Positions 53,941-62,898 are shown, numbered from the stretch's first letter. The stretch is 64,000 nucleotides of DNA from Leadbetterella sp. (GCA_019638185.1 JAHBUH010000017.1:35130-99129), one strand, 5' to 3'. The notes: generated from the sequence alone by a model not told the origin. Numbers and translations are program-made.

Positions 53941-54252
53941 TTAAACCGTAAATATCTCCTGTATAACTTTGATGTTAATGACCAGACCCAGGGCTACCAG
54001 TACTCCGATTCCGATTTTAAGCCTTACTTCGTTCACAATTTTCTCCGGGCAGCATTTGCGTTCCACTCTGTTTTTGAGGCAGTCTCTGATGATCTTTTCC
54101 AGTTCATCGGTGGTTTCGGGCAGCTCGTCGCTTGCTTCCAAGCGGGCTTTAAGTTCTTCAATCGTCTGGGAGCCGTTTAACACCGACTGCACCATCTTCT
54201 CTACGCACTTGTCGTGCTCATTCGCCTGATTCATATGCGAGCTAGAAGCCAT
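53941..54252 (-). CDS. Candidate anti-sigma factor, small Cys-containing protein
   Basis: A 103-residue protein directly after the sigma gene (18 bp). The N-terminal part has NEHDKC, a further Cys at IIRDC and a KCC pair, and it ends with one hydrophobic helix (about 82-100, IGIGVLVALGLVINIKVI). The position, size and a membrane end suggest an anti-sigma factor, but the standard H-x3-C-x2-C zinc motif is not present. TTG 54258 would add two residues, and an ATG 54234 would shorten it. Confidence 0.65.
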   Translation of the reverse strand: MASSSHMNQANEHDKCVEKMVQSVLNGSQTIEELKARLEASDELPETTDELEKIIRDCLKNRVERKCCPEKIVNEVRLKIGIGVLVALGLVINIKVIQEIFTV

Positions 54253-54270
54253 TTCCAAAAAAGTTTATTA

Positions 54271-54873
54271 TCATCTCAATTCCTTATATCCCATGGACTT
54301 TGCATAAGAACGTAATTTCTCCTTCAATAAGTTCCGTGCCCGGTGTAATCTTGACCGCACGGTACCGATGGGAATATCCAGGATTTTGGCCATTTCCTCG
54401 TAGGTAAAACCTTCGATATCGCAGAGGATGATGACGGTCCGGAAATCTACGGGCAGGCTGTTCAGTGCAGTGGCCACTTCATCCCCGATCAGGTCCTGAA
54501 CGGCCTCAATACGCAGATCCGTAGTACTTTCCACCTCGGCGTCCTCGTTGGAATTGTAAACGGTCTCTACTTCCTGGTAATCTATTTTAGACGGCTCCTT
54601 GCTCTTTTTCCGGTAGTCGTTAATAAAGCTGTTTTTAAGGATTCTAAATAACCAGGCCTTGGCGTTAGTCCCCTGCTGGAAGGAATTAATAAAGCGGAAC
54701 GCCTTCATGTAAGTGTCCTGGAGCAGGTCATTGGCATCGTCTTCGTCGTTTGTCAGACGATAGGCAAAGTTATACATGGAGTCTATCTGAGGCATAAACT
54801 CTTGGTTAAATATCCGATGCTTCTCCTCATCGGTATATCTCGGTTTGCTCACTTCTATTTCTTCTTCCTCCAT
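54271..54873 (-). CDS. ECF-family RNA polymerase sigma factor
   Basis: A 200-residue ECF sigma factor. Region 2 (about 30-100) has MYNFAYRLTNDEDDANDLLQDTYMKAFRFINSF and NAKAWLFRILKNSFINDYRKKSKE; region 4 (about 135-195) has DIEGFTYEEMAKILDIPIGTVRSRLHRARNLLKEKL. This group is broadly conserved in Bacteroidota; a link to type IX control (as for SigP of Porphyromonas) is possible but unsupported here. A -7 box lies 19 bp upstream. Confidence 0.95.
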   Translation of the reverse strand: MEEEEIEVSKPRYTDEEKHRIFNQEFMPQIDSMYNFAYRLTNDEDDANDLLQDTYMKAFRFINSFQQGTNAKAWLFRILKNSFINDYRKKSKEPSKIDYQEVETVYNSNEDAEVESTTDLRIEAVQDLIGDEVATALNSLPVDFRTVIILCDIEGFTYEEMAKILDIPIGTVRSRLHRARNLLKEKLRSYAKSMGYKELR

Positions 54874-54891
54874 GTGATTTTATGGTTTGTG

Positions 54892-54899
54892 CAAAATTA
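54892..54899 (-). promoter_or_regulatory. -7 promoter box for the sigma factor gene
   Basis: TAATTTTG on the minus strand, an exact TAnnTTTG match, 18 bp before the sigma start. No clear -33 box. Confidence 0.42.
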
Positions 54900-54976
54900 C
54901 CTTATTTTTTTGATCCTATTTGTTTAGTTTAGGATAAAATTGAACTTTTCAGGGGTGAATGGAGAATTTGGGTATG

Positions 54977-54984
54977 TATCTTTG
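54977..54984 (+). promoter_or_regulatory. -7 promoter box for the helicase gene
   Basis: TATCTTTG is an exact TAnnTTTG match 23 bp before the GTG start. The region 19-21 bp upstream has no TTTG. Confidence 0.42.
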
Positions 54985-55007
54985 CATAAACTTTTTTATT
55001 TTGTTTG

Positions 55008-57290
55008 GTGAGAGATTATTTATCGCAGTTAAATGAGCCGCAGCGTGAGGCGGTTACACACACACAGGGCCCCCTGATGATCATTGCCGGAGCCGGTTCC
55101 GGGAAGACGCGGGTACTGACCTACCGGATCGCCTACCTGATAGACCAGGGCGTGGATCCCTTTAATATCCTGGCCCTGACGTTTACCAATAAGGCCGCGG
55201 AGGAAATGCGCCACCGGATCGAGCGGATCATCGGGCCGGAAGCCCGTAACCTCTGGATGGGTACGTTTCACTCGGTTTTTGCCAAAATATTGCGGATCGA
55301 CGGCTTTAAGCTGGGCTATACATCGAATTTCACGATTTACGATACGGACGACAGCAAATCACTGCTGCGCTCCATCATCAAGGAGATGCAGCTGGACGAT
55401 AAGACCTACAAGGCTAATTACGTGCTGAACCGCATCTCCGGGGCCAAGAATAACCTGATCTCCTGGCAGATGTATAACGATAATCCCATTTTCCAGGCCG
55501 AAGATACTGCCGCCCAGATGCCGGAGCTGGGGCGTATTTACCGCACCTATGCTATGCGCTGCTTCTCGGCCAATGCCATGGATTTTGACGACCTTCTGTT
55601 TAATACGAACGTACTTTTCCGGGATCACCTGGATGTGCTGAATAAGTACCAGCACAAGTTCCGGCACGTGATGGTAGACGAGTTCCAGGATACGAACATC
55701 AGCCAGTACCTGATCACGCGCAAGCTGGCCGCTGTAACCCAGAACATCTGCGTGGTGGGCGATGACGCCCAGAGTATTTATGCCTTCCGGGGGGCTAACA
55801 TCCAGAATATCCTGAATTTCCGTAAGGACTATCCCGATCTGCGGGTAGTAAAGCTGGAGCAGAATTACCGCTCCACGAAGAATATTGTGAATGCGGCGAA
55901 TTCCCTGATATCGAGGAATAAAGGCCAGCTGGAGAAAAATATTTTTTCCGATAACGAGGAAGGGGCGAAGATCGAGGTGATCCGGGCCATGTCGGATAAT
56001 GAAGAGGGGCGGATCATATCGCACGAGATCTTTGAGGGCAAGCTGACCGGGCTGAAAAACAGTGATTTCGCTATTCTTTACCGGACTAACGCGCAGTCAA
56101 GGGCCTTTGAAGAGGCCCTCCGGAAGATCAATATCCCGTACCGCATCATCGGCGGGCTTTCTTTCTACCAGCGCAAGGAGATCAAAGACATTCTGGCTTA
56201 CCTGCGTTATACCGCTAACCAGAAAGACGAAGAGGCTTTCAAGCGCATCATTAACCAGCCCAAAAGGGGGATCGGCGATACCACGGTGGCGAAGATCGTG
56301 GTGACGGCCTCTGACCAGGGCGTGAGCGTATGGGATGTGGTTAGTCGTATCCGGAATTTTTTTGAGGGCCGTGCGGCCAATGCCATTGAGGGTTTTGCCG
56401 ACCTGATCCGCAGCTATATCCTGATGCTGGAAGAGGGCAAAGACGCGCACGCCATAGCCATGCACGTGGCCAAAACCAGCGGCCTGCTGCACGAGCTGTA
56501 CATGGATAAGACGGTGGAGGGCGTGGCCCGGCATGAGAACGTGCAGGAATTGCTGAACTCCATCCGGAGTTTTGTGGATAACGATGAGAACGAGGATAAA
56601 TCACTGGGGGCTTTCCTCCAGACGGTTTCCCTGCTGACCACGGCTGATGAGGAAGATGACGGTGATAACGACAAGGTGACGATGATGACCATCCACGGGG
56701 CCAAAGGGCTGGAATTCCGCCATGTTTTTGTGGTGGGGCTGGAAGAAAACCTCTTCCCTTCGCAGATGATGCTGAAAAGCCGCGACGACCTCGAAGAGGA
56801 GCGGCGTCTGTTTTATGTGGCCATCACCCGGGCGGAAAAGCAGCTGACGCTCAGCTATGCCCAGCAGCGCTACACCTGGGGCAAAATGACGTTTTGCGAG
56901 CCCAGCCGCTTCCTGGAGGAAATAGATAGTAAGTACCTTCGCCTGGGCGACAAGGGCATTCCCCAGGGTTTTGAAACGGCCGGCCGGAACCCGGTGAGCC
57001 CGCAGCGGCCGGCCATAGTGGGTGAGCCCGTGAAGCGGCCCTCACCGGCCAGTAACCTGAAGCCGGTGCAGGCGGCGAAGCCCGTGGAAACCCACGTACC
57101 CAGCCCTGATTTTGTGCCCTCCGATACCAAAGACCTGAAGGCCGGCGACCAGGTGGAGCACCCGAAATTTGGTTTCGGGGAAGTGAAGAAGATAGAAAAG
57201 ATGGGCGCTACGGCTAAGGCGGTGATCTTTTTTCACAATGAAGGCGAGAAAACGCTGCTCCTGAGCTTTGCCAAACTCAGGATACTCTAG
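55008..57290 (+). CDS. UvrD/PcrA-family ATP-dependent 3'-5' DNA helicase
   Basis: A 760-residue superfamily 1A helicase. Motifs: LNEPQREAV, Walker A AGAGSGKT, TFTNKAAEEM, VDEFQDTN (Walker B), VGDDAQSIYAFRGA, LEQNYRST, MTIHGAKGLEF and VAITRAEK. The tail (about 710-760) has the tudor-like DQVEHPKFGFGEVKKIE seen in PcrA. A GTG at 55008 (or TTG 55005) must be the start. Repair and replication roles follow from the family. Confidence 0.96.
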   Translation: MRDYLSQLNEPQREAVTHTQGPLMIIAGAGSGKTRVLTYRIAYLIDQGVDPFNILALTFTNKAAEEMRHRIERIIGPEARNLWMGTFHSVFAKILRIDGFKLGYTSNFTIYDTDDSKSLLRSIIKEMQLDDKTYKANYVLNRISGAKNNLISWQMYNDNPIFQAEDTAAQMPELGRIYRTYAMRCFSANAMDFDDLLFNTNVLFRDHLDVLNKYQHKFRHVMVDEFQDTNISQYLITRKLAAVTQNICVVGDDAQSIYAFRGANIQNILNFRKDYPDLRVVKLEQNYRSTKNIVNAANSLISRNKGQLEKNIFSDNEEGAKIEVIRAMSDNEEGRIISHEIFEGKLTGLKNSDFAILYRTNAQSRAFEEALRKINIPYRIIGGLSFYQRKEIKDILAYLRYTANQKDEEAFKRIINQPKRGIGDTTVAKIVVTASDQGVSVWDVVSRIRNFFEGRAANAIEGFADLIRSYILMLEEGKDAHAIAMHVAKTSGLLHELYMDKTVEGVARHENVQELLNSIRSFVDNDENEDKSLGAFLQTVSLLTTADEEDDGDNDKVTMMTIHGAKGLEFRHVFVVGLEENLFPSQMMLKSRDDLEEERRLFYVAITRAEKQLTLSYAQQRYTWGKMTFCEPSRFLEEIDSKYLRLGDKGIPQGFETAGRNPVSPQRPAIVGEPVKRPSPASNLKPVQAAKPVETHVPSPDFVPSDTKDLKAGDQVEHPKFGFGEVKKIEKMGATAKAVIFFHNEGEKTLLLSFAKLRIL

Positions 57291-57296
57291 GTTCTG

Positions 57297-57328
57297 TTTG
57301 CAGTTTTGAGGACTGAATTGTAGGTTTG
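57297..57328 (+). promoter_or_regulatory. Bacteroidota-type promoter of the endonuclease/phosphatase gene
   Basis: A -33 TTTG (57297-57300), a 20-bp spacer and a -7 TAGGTTTG (57321-57328). Both boxes match the phylum consensus. It begins at the pcrA stop. The gene start is 18 bp downstream. Confidence 0.72.
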
Positions 57329-57346
57329 TCAGTTAAAATAGGGATA

Positions 57347-58180
57347 ATGATGAAGAAATTTCTTGTACTATTAGGTATAATTTTCTGCGGCATGAACGGT
57401 TTTGCCCAGAATATCCGCGTGGCCACGTATAATATCCGCATGGGCCGGGCTAATGACGGGGTGAATAACTGGGTGAACCGGAAAGATAAGGTAAATGAGC
57501 TGATCCAATACCATGATTTTGATATCATGGGTACCCAGGAAGGGTTTAAAGACCAGCTGGATGACATCCTCCGGCTGAAAGACTATGCCTATACGGGTGG
57601 GGGGCGTGACGACGGTAAGGATGCAGGCGAGCATTCGGCTATATTTTACAAAAAGAGCCGGTTTAAACTCCTGAAATCCGGTAATTTCTGGTACCGGGAA
57701 ACACCCGATACGCCCGGCAAAGGCTGGGATGCCACCTGCTGTAACCGCATCTGCTCCTGGGCCAGGTTCCGGGACAATACCACGAAGAAGGAGTTCTTTG
57801 TGTTCAACTCCCACTTTGACCATCAGGGCGTGGAAGCCCGGAAGAACTCGGGTATCCTGCTGGTGAATAAAATGAAGGAGATAGCCGGGAAGCTGCCCGT
57901 GATCAGCATGGGGGATTTTAATTCCACCCCGGAAACAGAGCAGATCCGCCACCTGAGTAACCATTACAATGACGCCTTCAGTGCTTCCGTGCAGAAGCCT
58001 TACGGGCCGGTGGGCACGTTTAATGCCTTTAAATATGACGCTCCGCTGAATGACCGTATCGATTACATCTTTGTGTCAGATAACATCACAGTGCTTAAAT
58101 ACGGGGCGCTGACAGACAGCTATCATCAGAAATTCCCGTCGGATCACCTGCCGGTGGTGGCTGATGTGGTGGTGAGATAG
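57347..58180 (+). CDS. Secreted endonuclease/exonuclease/phosphatase-family protein
   Basis: A 277-residue exported metal-dependent hydrolase. The signal peptide (1 to about 22, ending GFAQN) precedes the EEP fold: VATYNIRMG, DIMGTQEG (catalytic Glu), FNSHFDHQG (Asp), SMGDFNSTPE (Asp, Asn), and the closing SDHLPVVADV (Asp, His). The family includes nucleases, sphingomyelinases and sugar or lipid phosphatases, so the substrate cannot be assigned. An earlier TTG at 57326 lies in the promoter and is unlikely as a start. Confidence 0.9.
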   Translation: MMKKFLVLLGIIFCGMNGFAQNIRVATYNIRMGRANDGVNNWVNRKDKVNELIQYHDFDIMGTQEGFKDQLDDILRLKDYAYTGGGRDDGKDAGEHSAIFYKKSRFKLLKSGNFWYRETPDTPGKGWDATCCNRICSWARFRDNTTKKEFFVFNSHFDHQGVEARKNSGILLVNKMKEIAGKLPVISMGDFNSTPETEQIRHLSNHYNDAFSASVQKPYGPVGTFNAFKYDAPLNDRIDYIFVSDNITVLKYGALTDSYHQKFPSDHLPVVADVVVR

Positions 58181-58196
58181 CTGAAATTTTATACAG

Positions 58197-59597
58197 ATGA
58201 AAAAATATTTCTTTGGCCTCCTGGCATTTATTTATGCGGCCCTGTCCCTGTATGACCTGCTTCGCGGTAACGCGGATGGCGTGATCAGCGGGATCTATTT
58301 CCACCGCCTGTTTATCAGGATTTTCGTGGTGACGGGCGTATTAGCGTTATTGTCTTTTTTCACCAAAAGCAAGACGGAATGGGTGAAGACGCTATCCATG
58401 AATGTGCTGATTTTCGGGGGGCTGGCCCTGGTTCTGGAATTCGTGGCCTATATCTATGGTGGTGTGCTGAAAAAGTCGGAGCTGCTGCCCAGCCATATCT
58501 TATGGTACGATAACCCGAAATATAAGCCTTTTGTCACGGAAGACCGTCGTTTCTGGGGAGATATTGACCCGGTCATAGGCCGGTGGCGGCCCGCTAACAA
58601 GACTTTTACGGAGATCAGCTGCGACGACAGCTCCCGGGTAACGTACCGGACCAACCGCTTCGGCGCCCGGGACCAGGAATGGGCCGAGGATGATTCTCCG
58701 AAAATTGCTTTCCTGGGTGATTCTTTCACGGAAGGGATGCTGATCAGCGAGGAAAGCCGGCTGAGTGAACTCCTGGAACAGGCCTCGGGTATTACCCACA
58801 TGAACCTGGGTGTGCTGGGGGCTAATCCGCTGGCCTATTACCTGGCTTACCATAAAATCATTCAGCCCCGCTTCCGGCATAACGGCATTATAGTGGGGAT
58901 CTACCAGGGAAATGATTTTGACTCTTTCGGCTTCCCGGCTAACGGGGCCTTTGAGAACCAGCCTATTTACCGCGCTTACTGGGATACAGACAGTACGAAA
59001 AACGCCATAAAATACTCGCTGGCCCGCTCCAATGACTCTTACGAGTCGTTTTACGTGCAGGATCACCCGGATCACCTCCGGGCCGTACGTGATTCGGTTT
59101 TCCGGGCCCAGCCCTGGGGAAGAAAGGCCCGGATAGAGCTGGAGACGAACTCCTACCTGCTGAACCTGATCTATACCCTCGGGAAGAAGATGGCGGTGAA
59201 GAAAAAAGAAAACCATTTCATCGGCCTGTACGAGAATCCGGAATGGGGCTCTGCCCAGACGTACGACTTCCTGAAAAGCCTGGATGCCCTGACCCGGGAG
59301 ACGGGTGACCTGCCGGTGCTGTTTGTGATCATCCCGGATCTGCATGACGTGAAAAGCTTTAAAGAGTCCGGGCGGGAGAACCGGTTTACGCCGTACGTGA
59401 CCCGGCGCTATGGTTCAGACCGGGTGAAGGTGGTGGATCTTCTGCCGGCTTTTGTCCAGTCCAAAAGCGCCCCTGAAAACTGGTATATCCCCTGTGATGG
59501 CCACTGGAATGTAGCCGGAAACCGCTTTGCGTTTGAATACCTGGTGCAGCAGCCGGAGTACAAGGCCTTTATGGAAAAAGTAAACGCGCGTCCGTAA
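58197..59597 (+). CDS. SGNH hydrolase-like membrane protein
   Basis: A 466-residue protein with three N-terminal helices (about 5-25, 35-55 and 66-90) and a periplasmic SGNH/GDSL-type domain from about 150. Blocks visible: AFLGDSFTEGM (catalytic Ser), MNLGVLGANP, GIYQGNDFDSFG and the late PCDGHWNVAGNRF (Asp, His). Related proteins are linked to O-acyl modification of sugars. It runs towards the MBOAT pair at 59.6-62.0 kb, which is consistent with a shared role. Confidence 0.82.
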   Translation: MKKYFFGLLAFIYAALSLYDLLRGNADGVISGIYFHRLFIRIFVVTGVLALLSFFTKSKTEWVKTLSMNVLIFGGLALVLEFVAYIYGGVLKKSELLPSHILWYDNPKYKPFVTEDRRFWGDIDPVIGRWRPANKTFTEISCDDSSRVTYRTNRFGARDQEWAEDDSPKIAFLGDSFTEGMLISEESRLSELLEQASGITHMNLGVLGANPLAYYLAYHKIIQPRFRHNGIIVGIYQGNDFDSFGFPANGAFENQPIYRAYWDTDSTKNAIKYSLARSNDSYESFYVQDHPDHLRAVRDSVFRAQPWGRKARIELETNSYLLNLIYTLGKKMAVKKKENHFIGLYENPEWGSAQTYDFLKSLDALTRETGDLPVLFVIIPDLHDVKSFKESGRENRFTPYVTRRYGSDRVKVVDLLPAFVQSKSAPENWYIPCDGHWNVAGNRFAFEYLVQQPEYKAFMEKVNARP

Positions 59598-59603
59598 CGC
59601 CGG

Positions 59604-60623
59604 TTACGGGGTGCGGTTTTCGGGAGAATTATAAATCTCTTCCAGTATACGGCGACCGACCACCGGCTTGTAGTGCGACATCTCGTAGTAATTCGTGATG
59701 TCGTTTGTATACTTATTCTTACCGGTATAATTGTAAATATTCTTCTTCCCGAAATAGATGCCCAGGATATCCAGGTCAATGGGGTGGTATTCCCGCTGGT
59801 CAAACGCCGGCCCGATAATGATCTTGTAATTGGTTTTGTGCACCTTAAACAGGGAATCTATGGTCTTCAGATCCGCCAGGTGGTGCTTTTTGATCTGCCG
59901 GTCCAGCATAGCCGGATGGGCTGCCCGCTCATGAAACTCCGGGTTACTGTAGTACTTCACCGAGTCTTTCCGGATATTTTCAATATTCTCCGGGAAAAGG
60001 TAATCGTTCAGCGGGGTGGTGTAATAATATTTGAACCTGAAAAACTCGTCCATGTAAAACGGCCGGTAGGTATTAAAGAGCTTCAGATCCAGGTAGGAAA
60101 CAAAATACTTCTTCTTGAAATAGGCCTTGAAAAAGCGGGTATGATAAGACAGGAGGCCTTCGTCTGTCCAGCGGTAATCTTTATGGTGAACTATGGATTC
60201 CGACTCATCGTACTGCTCTGAAAACGTATCGGAGTCCACGATGATCAGGGCGTTTTTAATCTTTGAACCGGTTTTGTCTATAAATTCCAGCTTACCCCGC
60301 ATCCCGGAGATATTATCATTAAACGCGTCAAAATGAAAGGGGGCGGGTTCACCGATCAGCTTGCCCCAGTCCAGGGTATGGAAGGCGCTGGCCCGCGAAC
60401 TTCCCAGGATAAAGGAATTAAACTGATGCTCATCCTTGTAATTAAGGTAGGTCTCGGTGCTCAGCCGGTTCCGGTTATAGGTTTTCAGGTAATTACTTCC
60501 GTAATGTTTGTAATTTCTTAAAACATGGAAAGGATCAAAGACAAAATAGCTCAGTGCCAGCAGGATAAACGGGCTGCCGAACAGGAGGACTTTGGGGATG
60601 AATTTAAAGAATTTCTTATACAT
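59604..60623 (-). CDS. SGNH-like partner of MBOAT acyltransferase
   Basis: A 339-residue single-pass protein: an N-terminal helix (about 10-27), then a region with FILGSSRASAF (block I with Ser), VDSDTF and a C-terminal MSHYKPVVGRRIL with the His. The pattern resembles the DltD/AlgJ-type proteins that act with an MBOAT. The gene starts 3 bp after the MBOAT gene ends, so it is cotranscribed with it. Confidence 0.8.
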   Translation of the reverse strand: MYKKFFKFIPKVLLFGSPFILLALSYFVFDPFHVLRNYKHYGSNYLKTYNRNRLSTETYLNYKDEHQFNSFILGSSRASAFHTLDWGKLIGEPAPFHFDAFNDNISGMRGKLEFIDKTGSKIKNALIIVDSDTFSEQYDESESIVHHKDYRWTDEGLLSYHTRFFKAYFKKKYFVSYLDLKLFNTYRPFYMDEFFRFKYYYTTPLNDYLFPENIENIRKDSVKYYSNPEFHERAAHPAMLDRQIKKHHLADLKTIDSLFKVHKTNYKIIIGPAFDQREYHPIDLDILGIYFGKKNIYNYTGKNKYTNDITNYYEMSHYKPVVGRRILEEIYNSPENRTP

Positions 60624-60626
60624 GTT

Positions 60627-62054
60627 TTAAAACTGAAAATAGATAAACTGCATGGCACCGAAATAACCGAAAACCAGGATAAAAAAGGTAAAGAAATAGT
60701 AAATGCCCCAGCGCTGCCATTGGGGCCTGGCATCTACCCAGGTGCCCACATTCCCTTTTTCCTGCATTTTTTCAATGAAATACAGGATGATGAAGCCGGT
60801 AGCCAGCGTAAAAAGGGTCTGGGGTGTGATCAGGTCTATCACTTCTTTCAGGGAATGGCTGCTTTTCGAGAAAAGATGGCTGGCAAAATACCGGGCATCC
60901 TTAAAGTTTTCGGCCCGGAAGAATATCCAGGCAAAAACCGCCAGGGCCACGGTGATCCAGTTCTGAAGGAGGTCACCCAGGCGGCCCAGTGAAGTAAACA
61001 CCGTTTTCTGCACGTTCCGGGTAATATGCCCGAAAATCTGGTAAATGCCGTGAAGGCCGCCCCAGATCACAAAATTCCAGCTGGCCCCGTGCCACAGCCC
61101 GCTGACCAGGAATACGATCAGGATATTCAGGTACCAGCGCGGAATGGCCACCCGGTTACCGCCCAGGGGGATATACAGGTAGTCGCGAAACCACGTGGAA
61201 AGTGAAATATGCCACCTTTTCCAGAATTCAGCAATGCTTTTAGCCAGGTAGGGCCTTTTAAAGTTAGTCATGAGCTTAAAGCCCATCACCCGGGCGGAGC
61301 CGATGGCGATATCGGAATACCCCGAAAAATCACAATAAATCTGGACGCTGTAAAACAGGATGGCTACGATCAGCGGAAGCCCCTGGTAATGGTGCACATC
61401 ATCAAACACTACATCGGCGTAGGTAGCGAAATTATCAGCGATCACCATTTTTTTAAAAAAACCCCAGAGCATCAGGCGCAGGCCGGACACCACCCGGGCC
61501 TCATCAAAATCAAACTTCTCATAAAACTGGTGCAGGATATTCTGAGGCCTTTCAATAGGCCCGGCCACCAGCTGCGGGTAAAACATCACGTAAAGCGCAT
61601 AAATCCCAAAATTCCGTTCCACTTTCTGGTGGCCGCGGTAGACCTCGATGGTGTAGCTCATGGCCTGGAAGGTGTGAAAGCTCAGACCAATGGGCAGGAT
61701 GATGTCCCAGCGGGGTTCATACGTGGTGCCGTTCAGCCGGAAGGTGAGGCTGTTTACGTTATCAATCAGGAAGTAATAGTATTTAAACATGGCCAGCACT
61801 CCGATGTTCGCCACCAGGCTGACGGCCAGGGCCAGTTTTCGCTCCCGCCCCTGCGACTTGTCGATCCAGAATGCCGCGTAATAATCCACGATGATGGTGA
61901 AAAACAGGATGAGGATGTACTCCCACTTAAAGAAGGCGTAGAAGATGCAACTGGAGATCAGCAACAGTATCCATCGGAATCTGTAGGGGATTGTAAAATA
62001 GAGAAATGTTACAATCGGGAAGAACAGAAAAAATTCGAAAGAACTGAATACCAT
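60627..62054 (-). CDS. MBOAT-family O-acyltransferase (AlgI/DltB-like)
   Basis: A 475-residue membrane acyltransferase with about ten helices. It has the MBOAT signature: LPIGLSFHTFQAMSYTIEVYRG, PQLVAGPIERP, GFFKKMVIADN, FSGYSDIAIGSARVMGF, FWKRWHISLSTWFRDYLYIPLGGNR and the catalytic His in LWHGASWNFVIWGGLHG. AlgI-like members move acetyl groups across the membrane onto polysaccharides. No alginate biosynthetic genes are present, so the glycan is unknown. Confidence 0.93.
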   Translation of the reverse strand: MVFSSFEFFLFFPIVTFLYFTIPYRFRWILLLISSCIFYAFFKWEYILILFFTIIVDYYAAFWIDKSQGRERKLALAVSLVANIGVLAMFKYYYFLIDNVNSLTFRLNGTTYEPRWDIILPIGLSFHTFQAMSYTIEVYRGHQKVERNFGIYALYVMFYPQLVAGPIERPQNILHQFYEKFDFDEARVVSGLRLMLWGFFKKMVIADNFATYADVVFDDVHHYQGLPLIVAILFYSVQIYCDFSGYSDIAIGSARVMGFKLMTNFKRPYLAKSIAEFWKRWHISLSTWFRDYLYIPLGGNRVAIPRWYLNILIVFLVSGLWHGASWNFVIWGGLHGIYQIFGHITRNVQKTVFTSLGRLGDLLQNWITVALAVFAWIFFRAENFKDARYFASHLFSKSSHSLKEVIDLITPQTLFTLATGFIILYFIEKMQEKGNVGTWVDARPQWQRWGIYYFFTFFILVFGYFGAMQFIYFQF

Positions 62055-62150
62055 ATTTACGCTAAGGTGAAAAGAACTCCACTTATTTTAAGAATGCAAA
62101 ATAAGGATAGAAATCTTACAATTGAAAACAATTCACAACAGGTTGTAAAT

Positions 62151-62172
62151 CCGGGATGGAAATTCCACCCGG
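62151..62172. repeat. Hairpin in the leader of the MBOAT operon
   Basis: CCGGG-TGGAA (62151-62161, with one bulged A) pairs with TTCCACCCGG (62163-62172). It lies in the 165-bp gap between the XRE gene and the MBOAT gene, both on the minus strand, and may end the XRE transcript. Confidence 0.5.
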
Positions 62173-62219
62173 ATATAAACGAGATAAATGGCCTTCGGAA
62201 ACCCTGCAGCCTGTTTTCA

Positions 62220-62717
62220 TTATTTAAGAAACCGGATGGAAAACCGGTATCTGTAAGGTTTATTAGCGGCTACACGTATCGTGTTAAGCAAAATAACGAC
62301 CTGGCTATAAACGGCCACCAGCAGCGCAACCGGATATACGGAAAAAAGAAGCAGAGGCAGCAGGTATAAGCTTATGCTCAACTGGTAGTTGATCACATCC
62401 ATTCCCTGCCGGTTTACCTCAGGAACTTTGTCCTTTTTAGACATCCAGATAATGATGGGCGGCACAATAAGCACTAACAGCCCGCTAAGGTGTAACCATG
62501 AAACCCACCGGGAAGAGCTTTCGTCCGTCTCCGAAAAAACACCAAAATCAACCTCCAGAGCCTGGGCGATAGCCTGAAGCGTATAAGCACGCGGATCTAC
62601 CTCACCATTTTCAATCCGCTGTATTGTCCTCACGCTGATCTCTGTTTTTTCCGAAAGCTCTTCCTGGGTCAGACCTTTCTTCAGCCTCAGGGTTTTTACT
62701 AATTTTCCGATCTCCAT
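62220..62717 (-). CDS. XRE-family regulator with membrane helices (DUF4870-like)
   Basis: A 165-residue protein. The N-terminal HTH (about 1-60) reads KLVKTLRLKKGLTQEELSEKTEISVRTIQRIENG-V-P. Three hydrophobic helices follow (about 72-92, 112-130 and 133-150), as in HTH-DUF4870 fusions of Bacteroidota. Such proteins are membrane-tethered transcription factors. ATG 62717 is chosen; a TTG at 62729 would add four residues. A palindrome lies between the promoter region and the start. Confidence 0.88.
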   Translation of the reverse strand: MEIGKLVKTLRLKKGLTQEELSEKTEISVRTIQRIENGEVDPRAYTLQAIAQALEVDFGVFSETDESSSRWVSWLHLSGLLVLIVPPIIIWMSKKDKVPEVNRQGMDVINYQLSISLYLLPLLLFSVYPVALLVAVYSQVVILLNTIRVAANKPYRYRFSIRFLK

Positions 62718-62732
62718 ATCTTGTTCCAAATT

Positions 62733-62747
62733 ACATAAATTTTATGT
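62733..62747. promoter_or_regulatory. Candidate operator palindrome of the XRE gene
   Basis: ACATAAA-T-TTTATGT (62733-62747) has perfect 7-bp arms around one central base. It is 16 bp upstream of the XRE start codon and next to a near-consensus -7 box on the minus strand, so it could be the autoregulatory site. Confidence 0.5.
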
Positions 62748-62898
62748 CGCAAAGTAAGGGCGGATCGGCTGGGCTGCACCACTACATTCACCTGACATTT
62801 ACACGACATTACACCCGGGTTCAGGGAAAATGGCCTCAACGAATGCAATTTAGCAAAAAGAAGGCGGTCATTTGTAAAAAGGCATAACCGGTATTTAT

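Noticed and set aside
61209-62369. Open frame of 386 codons on the plus strand
   Set aside because: Antisense to the MBOAT gene and the intergenic region. The MBOAT motifs decide the strand; the frame has no family signature.
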